Under the pieces are notes generated by a model, which saw only the letters and a program-made list of their open reading frames with translations, did not search any database and was not told the DNA's origin. The position numbers and the translations under genes are program-made. Positions 25,462 through 34,089 of a DNA stretch of 46,507 nucleotides are shown here, in pieces (positions within the stretch are counted from its first letter, which is position 1; each line of letters starts with the position of its first letter). The stretch is from Treponema sp. UBA1793 (GTDB taxonomy: Bacteria > Spirochaetota > Spirochaetia > Treponematales > Treponemataceae), in the NCBI GenBank assembly GCA_002314445.1, contig DCFX01000049.1:1-46507 (forward strand). The letters are read 5' to 3'.

Positions 25462-26000
25462 CGGAAAAAACATTTTTCACCGGATTCGGCGGACAAGGCA
25501 TTATTTCGCTTGGACAGATATGGGCATTCTGTGCAATGAAGGAAGGAAAAAACGTCACGTTCTTCCCTTTCTACGGAGCTGAAAAACGGGGCGGTATTGC
25601 TCGTGCAAACGTCATCATATCGGATACGGAAATTGCCAGTCCCGTCATTTCAAAAGCGGATTCGGTCGTCGTTATGAATCAGGACAGCCTTGAGGCTGCA
25701 GAGCAGATAGTCAGAAAAGACGGGCTCATGCTTATCAACACAACTCTTGTCACGACACCCCCAGCCAGGAAAGATGTCAGAATCGCAAACATTACTGCGA
25801 CTGACATTGCACGGGAAACGGGAAATGAAAAAACCGCAAACATGGTGATGCTCGGCGCGCTTGCTGTAATGACGAAAGCTTTCTCTCTCGACAACATAAA
25901 AAACTTCTTTGAGGAGTTTTTCGGAGAGGAAAAAAAGAATTTCATACCGGTAAATATCAAAGCGGTTATAGCGGGAAAGGAACTTGCTTTAAAAGCATAG
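25458..26000 (+). CDS. 2-oxoacid:ferredoxin oxidoreductase gamma subunit
   Basis: A 180-residue subunit of the POR/KOR gamma family, which binds coenzyme A at the interface with the alpha and beta subunits. It begins with GFGGQGIISLGQIWAFCA and has the FFPFYGAEKRGGIARANV segment typical of the family. GGAGG lies just before the ATG inside the end of the beta gene. It is the last gene of the operon. It faces hslU across 89 bases that hold interleaved inverted repeats and no classical terminator. Confidence 0.93.
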   Translation: MTEKTFFTGFGGQGIISLGQIWAFCAMKEGKNVTFFPFYGAEKRGGIARANVIISDTEIASPVISKADSVVVMNQDSLEAAEQIVRKDGLMLINTTLVTTPPARKDVRIANITATDIARETGNEKTANMVMLGALAVMTKAFSLDNIKNFFEEFFGEEKKNFIPVNIKAVIAGKELALKA

Positions 26001-26081
26001 GAACTGACTGCCTGTTCAGACGAAAGCACTATTCTGCAGAACGTAAACACACATGCTGTCAGTTCCGGAGAATAGTGCTTT
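26000..26081. terminator. Interleaved inverted repeats between the gamma-subunit gene and hslU
   Basis: Two perfect inverted repeats interlock. The 9-base GGAACTGAC (26000-26008) pairs with 26058-26066, and the 13-base arm at 26023-26035 pairs with 26069-26081. Because the order is A-B-A'-B', both stems form together only as a pseudoknot; otherwise they are alternatives. The 13-bp stem could end transcription from both sides, but neither side has a U-tract, so a terminator role is inferred from position only. Confidence 0.5.
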
Positions 26082-26089
26082 GCATACTA

Positions 26090-27616
26090 CTACAATATGT
26101 ATCTTGACAAATCCTGGTCGGCAACAAGTCCGTCAAGCTTTTCGTCAACGTACTTTGCGTCTATATTAACGGTCTCACCGTTATGTTCGTCAGCAGTAAA
26201 AGAGATATCGTCGAGTACTTTCTCCATGATTGTATGCAGACGGCGGGCACCGATATTCTCGCTGCGGCTGTTCACATCTTCCGCAAGAAAACTCATGCGT
26301 TCGATAGCATCATCCGTAAAGTTAAGCGTTACACCCTCTGTTGCAAGTAGTGCGGCATACTGCTTTGTAAGCGCATTTCTCGGCTCGGAAAGGATACGGC
26401 GGAAATCTTCCTTCTTAAGCGCATCAAGTTCGACTCTGAGAGGAAAACGTCCCTGAAATTCGGGAATCAGATCGCTCGGAGCTGAAACACTGAACGCTCC
26501 TGCAGCAATAAACAGAATATGTGTCGTATCTATGACACCGTATTTCGTATTGACGTTGCTGCCTTCAACAATCGGAAGAATATCGCGCTGGACACCTTCC
26601 CTGGAAACGTCCTGACCGTGCGTTTCGCCGTTTTTCGTTGCAATTTTATCGATTTCATCAATAAAAATAATGCCGCTCTGCTCCACGCGGTTTTTCGCCT
26701 CTTCAGCAACTTTGTCAGAATCTATCATGCTGTCAAGGACTTCTTCGGTAATGATTTTACGGGCTTCGCGGATACTGACTGTCCGGCGTTTCGTCTTGTT
26801 GCCGCCGGAAAGCATACCTGCAATACTCTGCATGCCGCTCTCAAAATCTTCCATATTGCCGCCGGCAATTATTTCCATGTTCGGCATCTGGAACTGTGGC
26901 CGGATTGTGAGTTCCACTTCCCTGTCCTCCAGTTTCCCCTCACGAAGCATCTGCCGGAATTTTTCCCGTGTTGAATCTTCCTTATTCGTATCCGATGCAG
27001 ACTTTGTGCCGTCGTCTATATGAATCGTATCCGGCACAGCGCCTGTCCCGCTCTGCGTGGAAATTTTAGCCCCATCGGAGGCAGGCTTTACCGTACCGCC
27101 GAAAATATTTCCGAGCACGGCGCCGTCTTTTTTTTCATTTGCGCGCGCCCTGCGATCCTTTTCAGACGTTCCCGGCAGCAGCAGGTCAAGCAGTCTGTCT
27201 TCTACAACAGGCACACTTTTTTCGCGGAGCCTTTCTTCCATCTCCGCTTTTACGTCGTTGTAGCCGACAGCCATAAGATCACGGATCATCGATTCAACGT
27301 CGCGTCCCACATAGCCTACTTCCGTATATTTTGTCGCTTCTATTTTGAGAAAAGGCGCCCCGCACAGTTTTGCAAGTCTGCGGGCTATTTCCGTTTTACC
27401 AACACCCGTAGGACCTATCATCAATATATTTTTGGGCGCTACTTCGTCACGGATATCGTCGGGCAGCTTCAGACGGCGGTAACGGTTGCGGAGGGCAATT
27501 GCCACTGCCCGTTTTGCTTTGTTCTGCCCGATAATATACTGATCAAGCTTTTCAACTATTTCTTTCGGCGTAAAATCGGAACGCACATCTGTCGCAGTTT
27601 TTGTATCTTCAGGCAT
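26090..27616 (-). CDS. hslU: ATP-dependent protease ATPase subunit HslU (ClpY)
   Basis: A 508-residue AAA+ unfoldase that feeds substrates to the HslV peptidase. Features are the N-terminal LDQYIIGQNKAKRAVAIALRNR segment, Walker A GPTGVGKT at residues 68-75, the GYVGRDVES pore loop, Walker B IIFIDEIDKIA, a sensor region, and the C-terminal LSRYIL tail that inserts into HslV. It is longer than the usual 440-470 residues because the intermediate (I) domain carries a low-complexity Gly/Ser/Thr/Asp-rich stretch at about 165-225. Its ATG abuts or slightly overlaps the hslV stop. Order hslV-hslU after a xerC-like gene matches codV-clpQ-clpY of Bacillus subtilis. Confidence 0.96.
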   Translation of the reverse strand: MPEDTKTATDVRSDFTPKEIVEKLDQYIIGQNKAKRAVAIALRNRYRRLKLPDDIRDEVAPKNILMIGPTGVGKTEIARRLAKLCGAPFLKIEATKYTEVGYVGRDVESMIRDLMAVGYNDVKAEMEERLREKSVPVVEDRLLDLLLPGTSEKDRRARANEKKDGAVLGNIFGGTVKPASDGAKISTQSGTGAVPDTIHIDDGTKSASDTNKEDSTREKFRQMLREGKLEDREVELTIRPQFQMPNMEIIAGGNMEDFESGMQSIAGMLSGGNKTKRRTVSIREARKIITEEVLDSMIDSDKVAEEAKNRVEQSGIIFIDEIDKIATKNGETHGQDVSREGVQRDILPIVEGSNVNTKYGVIDTTHILFIAAGAFSVSAPSDLIPEFQGRFPLRVELDALKKEDFRRILSEPRNALTKQYAALLATEGVTLNFTDDAIERMSFLAEDVNSRSENIGARRLHTIMEKVLDDISFTADEHNGETVNIDAKYVDEKLDGLVADQDLSRYIL

Positions 27617-28161
27617 TATGATTCCTCCACAGTTACGTTGTCGTTGGTATAGATGCAGATTTTTCCTGCAATTGCAAGGCTTTTCTGTGCAATTTCCTTT
27701 GCGGTCATCTCAGAACTTTCAAGATATGCAAGCGCTGCTGAATAGGCATAGTTTCCGCCGCTTCCGATTGCGCACACATTATTTTCCGGTTCAATAACGT
27801 TTCCGTCGCCGGAAATAAGCAGAATCTTATCGCTGTTTGCAACAAGCAGTTCTGCTTCAAGTTTCTGGAGGGACCGGTCCGTCCGCCACATCTTTGCAAG
27901 TTCCACGGCAGAACGCATAATGTCGCCGTTGTATTCTTTAAGTTTTTCCTCGAATTTATCAAACAGCGTAAATGCGTCCGCGACAGAACCTGCAAATCCC
28001 GTGAGGACTTTGCCATCATATATTCTGCGTACTTTGCGGGCATTTCCCTTTACTACCGTATTTCCCGCTGTTACCTGACCGTCTCCGGCCATTGCGACTT
28101 TTCCGTTACGGCGGACAGCAATTACTGTCGTGCTGCGTATCTTCGGAAATTTATTACTCAT
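27616..28161 (-). CDS. hslV: ATP-dependent protease peptidase subunit HslV (ClpQ)
   Basis: A 181-residue proteasome-like N-terminal-nucleophile peptidase. The likely catalytic threonine is Thr11 in RSTTVIAVRRNGKVAMAGDGQVT, so about ten residues would be removed to expose it; enteric HslV loses only the initiator Met. Further family landmarks are GFAGSVADAFTLF, WRTDR and IGSGGNYA. The ATG overlaps the TGA of the upstream recombinase gene (ATGA), and hslU follows directly. HslV12 forms a chamber capped by HslU6 in the cytoplasm. Confidence 0.96.
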   Translation of the reverse strand: MSNKFPKIRSTTVIAVRRNGKVAMAGDGQVTAGNTVVKGNARKVRRIYDGKVLTGFAGSVADAFTLFDKFEEKLKEYNGDIMRSAVELAKMWRTDRSLQKLEAELLVANSDKILLISGDGNVIEPENNVCAIGSGGNYAYSAALAYLESSEMTAKEIAQKSLAIAGKICIYTNDNVTVEES

Positions 28162-29081
28162 TTGTTTTTACCTCCGTGCGGATGTGCTTTACTGTACGTG
28201 TCTATCAGACGCTCTGTGGTGATGTGTGTGTACCGCTGTGTTGTCGAAATACTGGCATGCCCCAGAAGCTCCTGCACGATGCGCACATCAGCACCGCCTG
28301 AAAGCATTGCCGTTGCAAACGTATGACGAAGCGCATGAGGTGAAATATGGTGATTCGTACCTTCAGGTCCTGAATACCGCCCGATTATCCATCTGATACC
28401 GTGCGCTGTAAGCGGTGTTCCCTGCTGGTTTATGAATATCTCTTGCACATTATCTTCAATGTTTTTTTCCGCAAAAAGTTTCTTACGGTCGTCGAGATAC
28501 ACTTTGAATGCTTTCTGCGCATCTTCCTCAAAGTAGACACGCCTGTCCTTATTTCCCTTTCCTGTGACAACCGCAGAACTGTAATCGTCAGCCATATCTT
28601 CCAGATGCAGAGAAGAAAGCTCACTCACACGGCATCCTGATGAATAAAGCATTTCGAGAATAGCTCTGTCACGTGCCTGCCACAGAATTTCATGCTCTTC
28701 CGGTTCCCTGCACAGTTCGTCAACTTCCGGACCGGTAAGAAAGCGAGGAAGATGTTTCGGCATCTTTACCGTCTTTATTTCCAGTGCCGGATTAATTTGA
28801 ATATACTGAAATTTTCTGCAATAGGCAAAAAAAGTTCTTACTGCGGCTATAAACCGGTTTACTGTCGATGATGCTTTTTTTTCTTTTGACAAATTTCCGA
28901 TGCATGTACGAATATCTTCCGCCGTGACTGCTGAGACAGGTTTGTCCCCGCCTGTAATGTCGGTGAACTGCGAAAGATCATTTCTGTACGCCGTAACCGA
29001 GTTCGGAGAAAGCCCCCGGACGGCATCAAGGTACAACAGGAATTCTTCTACGCAGTCATGAAGCAGAACCGGTTTTTCCAT
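28158..29081 (-). CDS. xerC: Tyrosine recombinase XerC (CodV-like)
   Basis: A 307-residue tyrosine recombinase with a SAM-like core-binding domain (about 1-110) and an intact catalytic domain: Arg151 in SGCRVSEL, Lys175 in GKGNKD, His249/Arg252 in HALRHTFAT, His275 in LLGHAS, nucleophile Tyr284 in QRYTH. With a partner it resolves chromosome dimers at a dif site. The name XerC is chosen because the order topA-xer-hslV-hslU is that of topA-(trmFO)-codV-clpQ-clpY in Bacillus subtilis, where CodV is the XerC homologue. A second recombinase follows ftsZ at 33151-34077. The four-base overlap with hslV shows an operon. No dif site was recognised in the window. Confidence 0.9.
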   Translation of the reverse strand: MEKPVLLHDCVEEFLLYLDAVRGLSPNSVTAYRNDLSQFTDITGGDKPVSAVTAEDIRTCIGNLSKEKKASSTVNRFIAAVRTFFAYCRKFQYIQINPALEIKTVKMPKHLPRFLTGPEVDELCREPEEHEILWQARDRAILEMLYSSGCRVSELSSLHLEDMADDYSSAVVTGKGNKDRRVYFEEDAQKAFKVYLDDRKKLFAEKNIEDNVQEIFINQQGTPLTAHGIRWIIGRYSGPEGTNHHISPHALRHTFATAMLSGGADVRIVQELLGHASISTTQRYTHITTERLIDTYSKAHPHGGKNK

Positions 29082-29084
29082 TCC

Positions 29085-31304
29085 TTATGCCTGATCGTCG
29101 TCAGAAGATATGTCTGCAGATGATGCAGCTTCAGCGGCAGCGTCGTCTGCGGAATGCAGGTAGTCGCAGTCGGGATTAATGCATGATTTATACGTGCCGT
29201 TTTTCTTATCGAATTTTTCGACAAGAAACCAGCCGCACTTGGGACAATACTGATCGATGGGCTTGAAATGCGTAATGAAATTGCACTTAGGATAATTCGT
29301 ACAGCCGTAGAATTCCTTTCCCCTTCCCTTCGTCTTGCGCGCGACGATCTCGCCGTTGCATCCTGGCATCGGACATTTTGCAAGCGGGATGGACCGCGTA
29401 TTATGGCATTCCGGGAATCCCGAACATGCGAGGAAGTACCCGAAACGCCCGAGTTTTTTGATCATCGGCTTTCCGCATTTTTCGCAGACAATATCTGTTT
29501 TTTCGTCAAGGAATCCCTTGATGCTTTCCTGCGTCGTCATGACTTCATCAACGCGTTTTTTAAAAGGAAGATAGAAATCACCTATCATACTGTTCCAGAT
29601 AAGCTGGTCCTGCTCGACCTTGTCCAAGTCATCTTCAACCTGCGCAGTAAAATGCTCATTGATAACGTCGGGAAACGATTCGACGAGAATTTTGCAGATC
29701 ATGCGTCCGAGCTGGGTCGGCACAAGCTGTTTGTTCGTTCTGGTGACATAGTATCTGTCTAGCAGCACAGAGATTATAGGCGCATATGTTGACGGACGTC
29801 CGATTCCTTTTTCCTCAAGCGTGCGGACGATTGACGCATCTGTATAACGGGCAGGTCCCTGGGTAAAATGCTGTTCAGGATAGAACTTTTTGCATTCGAT
29901 GCTTTCACCCTCTTTCAGGGACGGGAGGTTTCCCGTTCTGTCTTCTTTTGACGAAAGCAGCTTTATGACGTCATAAAATCCCTTTTCAACGATTTTGCCG
30001 GCAGAAACGCGGAACACTGCGTCCCCTGCTGAAATTTCGACGCTGGTCGTTCTCGTTTTTGCATTGTTCATCTGGCTGGAAACAAACCGTTCCCAAATAA
30101 TCGTATACAGGCGAAGCTGATCGCGCGTAAGGTATTCCTTAACGGAATCGGGTGTATAGGAAACGTATGTCGGGCGGATACCTTCATGTGCATCCTGTGC
30201 TTCCTTGCCGACTTCGTATTTTACGGGTTCGGGAGGAAGATCGTTCGGATGGTTCTTTGAAAGCCACTCGCGGACATCGTTAAGGGCGGTCTGTGATATA
30301 CGGACAGAGTCGGTACGCATGTACGTGATAAGACCGACGCGATTCGCACCGATATTCACACCTTCATACAGCTGCTGTGCAATCTGCATCGTTTTACGGG
30401 ATGTATAGCCCAGCCTGTTTGCCGCAGCCTGCTGCAGTTTCGACGTCGTAAACGGCGGTTTAGGACGGACTGTCTTGTCGCTGCTTTTTATACTCGAGAC
30501 AACACAATCGGAATTTTTTATCTGGTCAATTATATTGTTGACGGCTTCTTCGCTTTTTAAATCAGCCTTGTCGCCTTTATATGAGACAAGCTGTGCGGTA
30601 AACGTCGTTTTGCCTTTTGCAAAATCCGCATCAAGCGTCCAGTATTCTTCGGGCATAAAATGCTCGACTTCATCTTCGCGCTCGCAGATAAGACGGAGCG
30701 CTACCGACTGAACGCGGCCTGCAGAAAGCCCGTTCTTTACTTTACTCCAGAGCAGCGGGCTTAAATTATAGCCTACAAGGCGGTCCAGCACACGGCGTGC
30801 CTTTTGTGCATTCACTTTACTTTCGATTATGTCGCCGGGATGCTGTACGGCCTCCTTAATTGCAACAGGAGTAATTTCATTAAACACAATGCGGTTAATC
30901 GGTGCTGATGTCTTTTCTTTCAATGCATTGTTCAGATGCCATGCAATTGCCTCTCCCTCGCGGTCATTATCACTTGCGAGCAGCACTTTGTCGGCTTTCT
31001 TTGCATCGTGCTGAAGTTCTTTCAAAAGCTTTGCACGGCCGCGCACTGTAATATATTCAGGCTGAAAATTATGGTCAACATCGATTGCAAGGCGCGATTT
31101 CGGCAGGTCTATAAGATGCCCCATGGATGCTTTTACCATGTAACCCGGGCCAAGGTACTTTTCGATAGTATGAGCCTTTGCCGGTGACTCTACAATAACA
31201 AGAGTCGATGGTACCTTTTTCTCCTTTGAAGCAGTCTTCTTTGCTGCAGTTGCTGCAGTCTTTTTTACAACTGCAGGTGCTGTAGTAGTTGTTGTCTCAG
31301 CCAT
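29085..31304 (-). CDS. topA: DNA topoisomerase I TopA
   Basis: A 739-residue type IA topoisomerase that relaxes negative supercoils. After a Thr/Ala/Lys-rich extension of about 32 residues comes the Toprim domain (TLVIVESPAKA; acidic cluster SDNDREGE at 111-118), then the active-site Tyr328 in GLITYMRTDS. Three zinc ribbons follow at the C-terminus, with the pairs CEKCGK/CSGFPEC, CPMPGC/CTNYPKC and CPKCG/CINPDC. I start at the ATG at 31304, which has AAGGA five bases before it. A TTG at 31334 overlapping the dprA stop would add ten residues. It lies between dprA and xerC, as in Bacillus subtilis and, as I recall, Treponema pallidum. Confidence 0.96.
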   Translation of the reverse strand: MAETTTTTAPAVVKKTAATAAKKTASKEKKVPSTLVIVESPAKAHTIEKYLGPGYMVKASMGHLIDLPKSRLAIDVDHNFQPEYITVRGRAKLLKELQHDAKKADKVLLASDNDREGEAIAWHLNNALKEKTSAPINRIVFNEITPVAIKEAVQHPGDIIESKVNAQKARRVLDRLVGYNLSPLLWSKVKNGLSAGRVQSVALRLICEREDEVEHFMPEEYWTLDADFAKGKTTFTAQLVSYKGDKADLKSEEAVNNIIDQIKNSDCVVSSIKSSDKTVRPKPPFTTSKLQQAAANRLGYTSRKTMQIAQQLYEGVNIGANRVGLITYMRTDSVRISQTALNDVREWLSKNHPNDLPPEPVKYEVGKEAQDAHEGIRPTYVSYTPDSVKEYLTRDQLRLYTIIWERFVSSQMNNAKTRTTSVEISAGDAVFRVSAGKIVEKGFYDVIKLLSSKEDRTGNLPSLKEGESIECKKFYPEQHFTQGPARYTDASIVRTLEEKGIGRPSTYAPIISVLLDRYYVTRTNKQLVPTQLGRMICKILVESFPDVINEHFTAQVEDDLDKVEQDQLIWNSMIGDFYLPFKKRVDEVMTTQESIKGFLDEKTDIVCEKCGKPMIKKLGRFGYFLACSGFPECHNTRSIPLAKCPMPGCNGEIVARKTKGRGKEFYGCTNYPKCNFITHFKPIDQYCPKCGWFLVEKFDKKNGTYKSCINPDCDYLHSADDAAAEAASSADISSDDDQA

Positions 31305-31330
31305 ATCATCCTTCTTTTGAACTGTCTCCG

Positions 31331-32377
31331 TCAAAAAAGCGGAAGCTGTCCGTCTTTATTTTTCTGCCTGCTGCGCATGCCGGGCAGCTCTGTCAGGCAT
31401 TTGCAGTAATCGGCATAATCTTTTATAACCGGAGCGCCATCCTCCAGATATTTCTCCGGTATATTCTCAATTTTCCCTTTTGATGCCCTGCCGGCAGCAT
31501 ACTCATGCTCAAGTTTTTTCTTTACCTGGGCAGAAAGTGCCGCAGCACCGCCGGAAAATGCAGCCTCATGGAACATAACGTCGCGGCTGTAGTCTGCGGC
31601 ATAGGCAGCCGTAATAAGCGCTCCGCTTCCCGGAGGTGCCTCCACGACGACTGTTGCAGGCGAAAGCGCCGCAATGATTCTGTTGCGGTGCACGAATCTC
31701 CACGATTCAACAGGCGTTCCGGGCAGATACTCACTCAGAATGCAGCCGTCAGCTGCAAGAATGCGCCCGGCAAGTCTCTTATGCTTTGCCGGTGCAATAG
31801 TATCAACACCGCAGGGAAGAACGGCGGCTGTCTTTCCGCACGTGCCGGCAGAACCTGCTTCCACAGCATCAAACCATGCTTCAACAGCACCGCTGTGTGC
31901 CTCACCGTCAATTCCGGCGGCAAGCCCGGAAACGACGGTAACTCCGTCTTTTGATGCATCATATGCAAAAGAAAAGGCTGCATGCCTTCCTTCGTGCGTC
32001 ATCTGCCTTGTGCCTACGACTGAAACGGTACGTTCAGCAAGGCATTCTGCATTCCCCCGGTAAAAAAGCAGAAACGGTGCATTTACCGTTTCCCGCAAAA
32101 GTGCCGGATACAATGCATTTTCACAAGATAACGTCCTGATATTATATGCTTTCATAATGCGGTATGCATATTCTGCATGTTTAAGATTGTTTCTGCCGTC
32201 CCATATGTCGGAACGGCATTGACGCCCTACAATCCTTGAAATATCATCTATAGACAGTAACGCAAGCGCCTCTGAATTGTCAAGATTCTTCCATAAAGTA
32301 TTTTTTTCGTTAAATGTAAGAAATGATATCTCTGCAATACAAAGAGAAAGCTGTATATCGTCCTGCTTACTGACCAT
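31331..32377 (-). CDS. dprA: DNA-processing protein DprA (Smf)
   Basis: A 348-residue protein with the Rossmann-like DprA core (VSVVGTRQMTHEG, VVSGLAAGIDGEAHSGA, AVLPCGVDTIAPAKHKRLA, FVHRNRIIAALS, VEAPPGSGALITA). DprA loads RecA on incoming single-stranded DNA. In bacteria without known competence it is still common and may act in recombination. An insert of about 15 residues (WFDAVEAGSAGTCGK) follows GIDGEAHSGAVEA. The N-terminal 90 residues are divergent and the C-terminal winged helix is short or absent. The start overlaps the end of the TPR lipoprotein gene by 11 bases. No other competence gene is present. Confidence 0.93.
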   Translation of the reverse strand: MVSKQDDIQLSLCIAEISFLTFNEKNTLWKNLDNSEALALLSIDDISRIVGRQCRSDIWDGRNNLKHAEYAYRIMKAYNIRTLSCENALYPALLRETVNAPFLLFYRGNAECLAERTVSVVGTRQMTHEGRHAAFSFAYDASKDGVTVVSGLAAGIDGEAHSGAVEAWFDAVEAGSAGTCGKTAAVLPCGVDTIAPAKHKRLAGRILAADGCILSEYLPGTPVESWRFVHRNRIIAALSPATVVVEAPPGSGALITAAYAADYSRDVMFHEAAFSGGAAALSAQVKKKLEHEYAAGRASKGKIENIPEKYLEDGAPVIKDYADYCKCLTELPGMRSRQKNKDGQLPLF

Positions 32378-33095
32378 ATGATAAGTCCAGCACCTGTTTT
32401 TTATTTTCCTGCGCCGCAGCCTTCTTTTCGGGATCTTTCGTCGTATTTATAATGTCGTCATACATGTCTGCGGCTTTCTGCATCTGTCCGCTGCGGTAAT
32501 ATGCGTTCGCAAGAACAAATTTTGCATCGGTATGACCTTTGTCGATTGACAGAAGTTTTTCAAGATACGGAATTGCCTTGTCGCTTTCATCAAGTTCAAA
32601 AACATACAGCACACCGATACCGTAGAGGGCGCGCACATAGTTCGGCTCAATTGCGAGTGCACGAAGGTATGCCGATTCCGCCAGTTTCAGATAGTTAAAA
32701 CGTTTCTGTGTGTTGCCGGCGGCATCGTAATCGAGTACGGAATGAGACATATAGCCGGCACAAACGCCTACGTAATAATAGAGATTCTGGTTTTGAGGAT
32801 AAAATTCAATCGCCTTCTGATAGCATTTGAGCGCTTCGCCGTACATTTTCTGGTCAAGGTAGCGGGAGCCGAGAATTTTATACCAGATGCCTATCTGCTC
32901 CTGGGCAAGTTCTATGTCGGCAACGCGTTTTTCATATTTCTTGATTGCATTTTTATATTCATCGATTGTCGTCGGGCTGGAGATACCCTCTTCCATCTGC
33001 TGCATACGTTTTACCGATTTATTCGATACGCCGCACGACGAAAACGATAAAAAAGCCAGTACGAAAAAAACAAAAAATGTAACCCTTCTTTTCAT
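32367..33095 (-). CDS. TPR-repeat lipoprotein
   Basis: A 242-residue protein with a hydrophobic signal sequence ending in a spirochete-type relaxed lipobox FSSC, with Cys21 as the probable lipidated residue. The mature part is tetratricopeptide repeats (GEALKCYQKAIEFYPQNQNLYYYVG; SAYLRALAIEPNYVRALYGIGVLY; AIPYLEKLLSIDKGHTDAKFVLANAYY), a scaffold for protein contacts in the periplasm. CAGGAG lies six bases before the ATG. It has its own promoter candidate and begins the run TPR-dprA-topA-xerC-hslV-hslU. A conserved gene of unknown function in the same place in Treponema pallidum is recalled but not checked. Confidence 0.85.
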   Translation of the reverse strand: MKRRVTFFVFFVLAFLSFSSCGVSNKSVKRMQQMEEGISSPTTIDEYKNAIKKYEKRVADIELAQEQIGIWYKILGSRYLDQKMYGEALKCYQKAIEFYPQNQNLYYYVGVCAGYMSHSVLDYDAAGNTQKRFNYLKLAESAYLRALAIEPNYVRALYGIGVLYVFELDESDKAIPYLEKLLSIDKGHTDAKFVLANAYYRSGQMQKAADMYDDIINTTKDPEKKAAAQENKKQVLDLSYGQ

Positions 33096-33124
33096 CGGAA
33101 ACTCCTGATACGTGTTATTTATAT

Positions 33125-33154
33125 ACTATAGTGTGGAGAAGGCGTCGATTTCAA
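33125..33154 (-). promoter_or_regulatory. Sigma-70 promoter for the TPR lipoprotein-dprA-topA run
   Basis: On the minus strand TTGAAA (33154-33149), an 18-base spacer, TATAGT (33130-33125). The -35 box overlaps the xerD stop codon. The start would be about 20-25 bases before the lipoprotein ATG. Confidence 0.6.
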
Positions 33155-34077
33155 CCCTTACCGCCGCCGGAATGTGACGATACATGGCCGGGGAAATATT
33201 TCTGGTGATTATTCCTCAACTGTTCGTCGTCGACATGTGTATAAATCTGAGTTGTAGAAAGGTCGGCATGTCCTAAAAGTTCCTGAACAGAACGTAAATC
33301 GGCACCGCCTGCAAGCAGGTGCGTCGCAAAAGAATGCCGCAGCGTATGGACTTTTGAATGGACGCCGGAAAGCGTCTCATATTCCTGGAATCTTTTCCAA
33401 ATGCCTTTCCGGGACATCGGCTCGCCGCGGTAATTAACGAATACTTCCGCCACAGCCTTTCTGCCGACAAGTCCCGGACGTACATCGTCAAGGTATGCAG
33501 TCAGTTTTTCTTTTGCCTGTCCGCCGAACGGCACGATTCTTTCCTTATCGCCCTTTCCGCGGACAAGGATAAGCTGTTCGTTCAGGTGAACGTCCTGCAC
33601 GAGCAGACCCGAAGCCTCACTGATCCGCAGCCCGCATGAATATATGAGCTCAAAAAGAGCTGCATCCCTGACGCCGAGCGGAACGGAAGTGTCTATTGCT
33701 GCAAGCAGTTTTTCGACTTGTTTTAAAGTAAGAACGCGGGGCAGCGGCCGTGAAGCTTTGGGCCGGTCAAGCATAAGTGCGTAATTTTCGGCCCACACCC
33801 CGATCCGGACAAGATACGAACCGAACGCCCTGAGCGCGGAAATATCCTTTGCAAGAGTCAGTTCCGTACACCCGTGTGTCTTGCGCCACACAATGTAATA
33901 CAGAAGCTGCTGCACAGTGACAGACCCCAGTTTTACCTGTTTTTTGACACACCAGTCAAGAAACTCTCCCGCCGTAAGGCGGTATGTCTCTGCCGTCTTT
34001 TCAGAGCGGCGTTCCACGAGCATACTGTCCGTATAGAACCGGGAAAGTATGACCGGAATTGTCAATTTTTCAGTCAT
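33151..34077 (-). CDS. xerD: Tyrosine recombinase XerD-like
   Basis: A 308-residue tyrosine recombinase, with a core-binding domain at about 1-110 and a complete catalytic set: Arg151 in SCGLRISEA, Lys175 in RGKGDKER, His244/Arg247 in HTLRHSFAT, His270 in LLGHAD, Tyr279 in TQIYTH. It is probably the partner of the recombinase at 28158-29081 in resolving chromosome dimers at dif near the division septum; choice between XerC and XerD names rests on context. It follows ftsZ by 12 bases, so recombinase and division proteins are likely cotranscribed. The C-terminal tail is Gly/Ser/His-rich. No strong ribosome site is visible. Confidence 0.88.
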   Translation of the reverse strand: MTEKLTIPVILSRFYTDSMLVERRSEKTAETYRLTAGEFLDWCVKKQVKLGSVTVQQLLYYIVWRKTHGCTELTLAKDISALRAFGSYLVRIGVWAENYALMLDRPKASRPLPRVLTLKQVEKLLAAIDTSVPLGVRDAALFELIYSCGLRISEASGLLVQDVHLNEQLILVRGKGDKERIVPFGGQAKEKLTAYLDDVRPGLVGRKAVAEVFVNYRGEPMSRKGIWKRFQEYETLSGVHSKVHTLRHSFATHLLAGGADLRSVQELLGHADLSTTQIYTHVDDEQLRNNHQKYFPGHVSSHSGGGKG

Positions 34078-34089
34078 ACCGGGCTGCTG

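Noticed and set aside
24601..25473. 290-codon open frame on the minus strand
   Set aside because: It is antisense to the beta subunit gene of the oxidoreductase, whose family motifs are certain.
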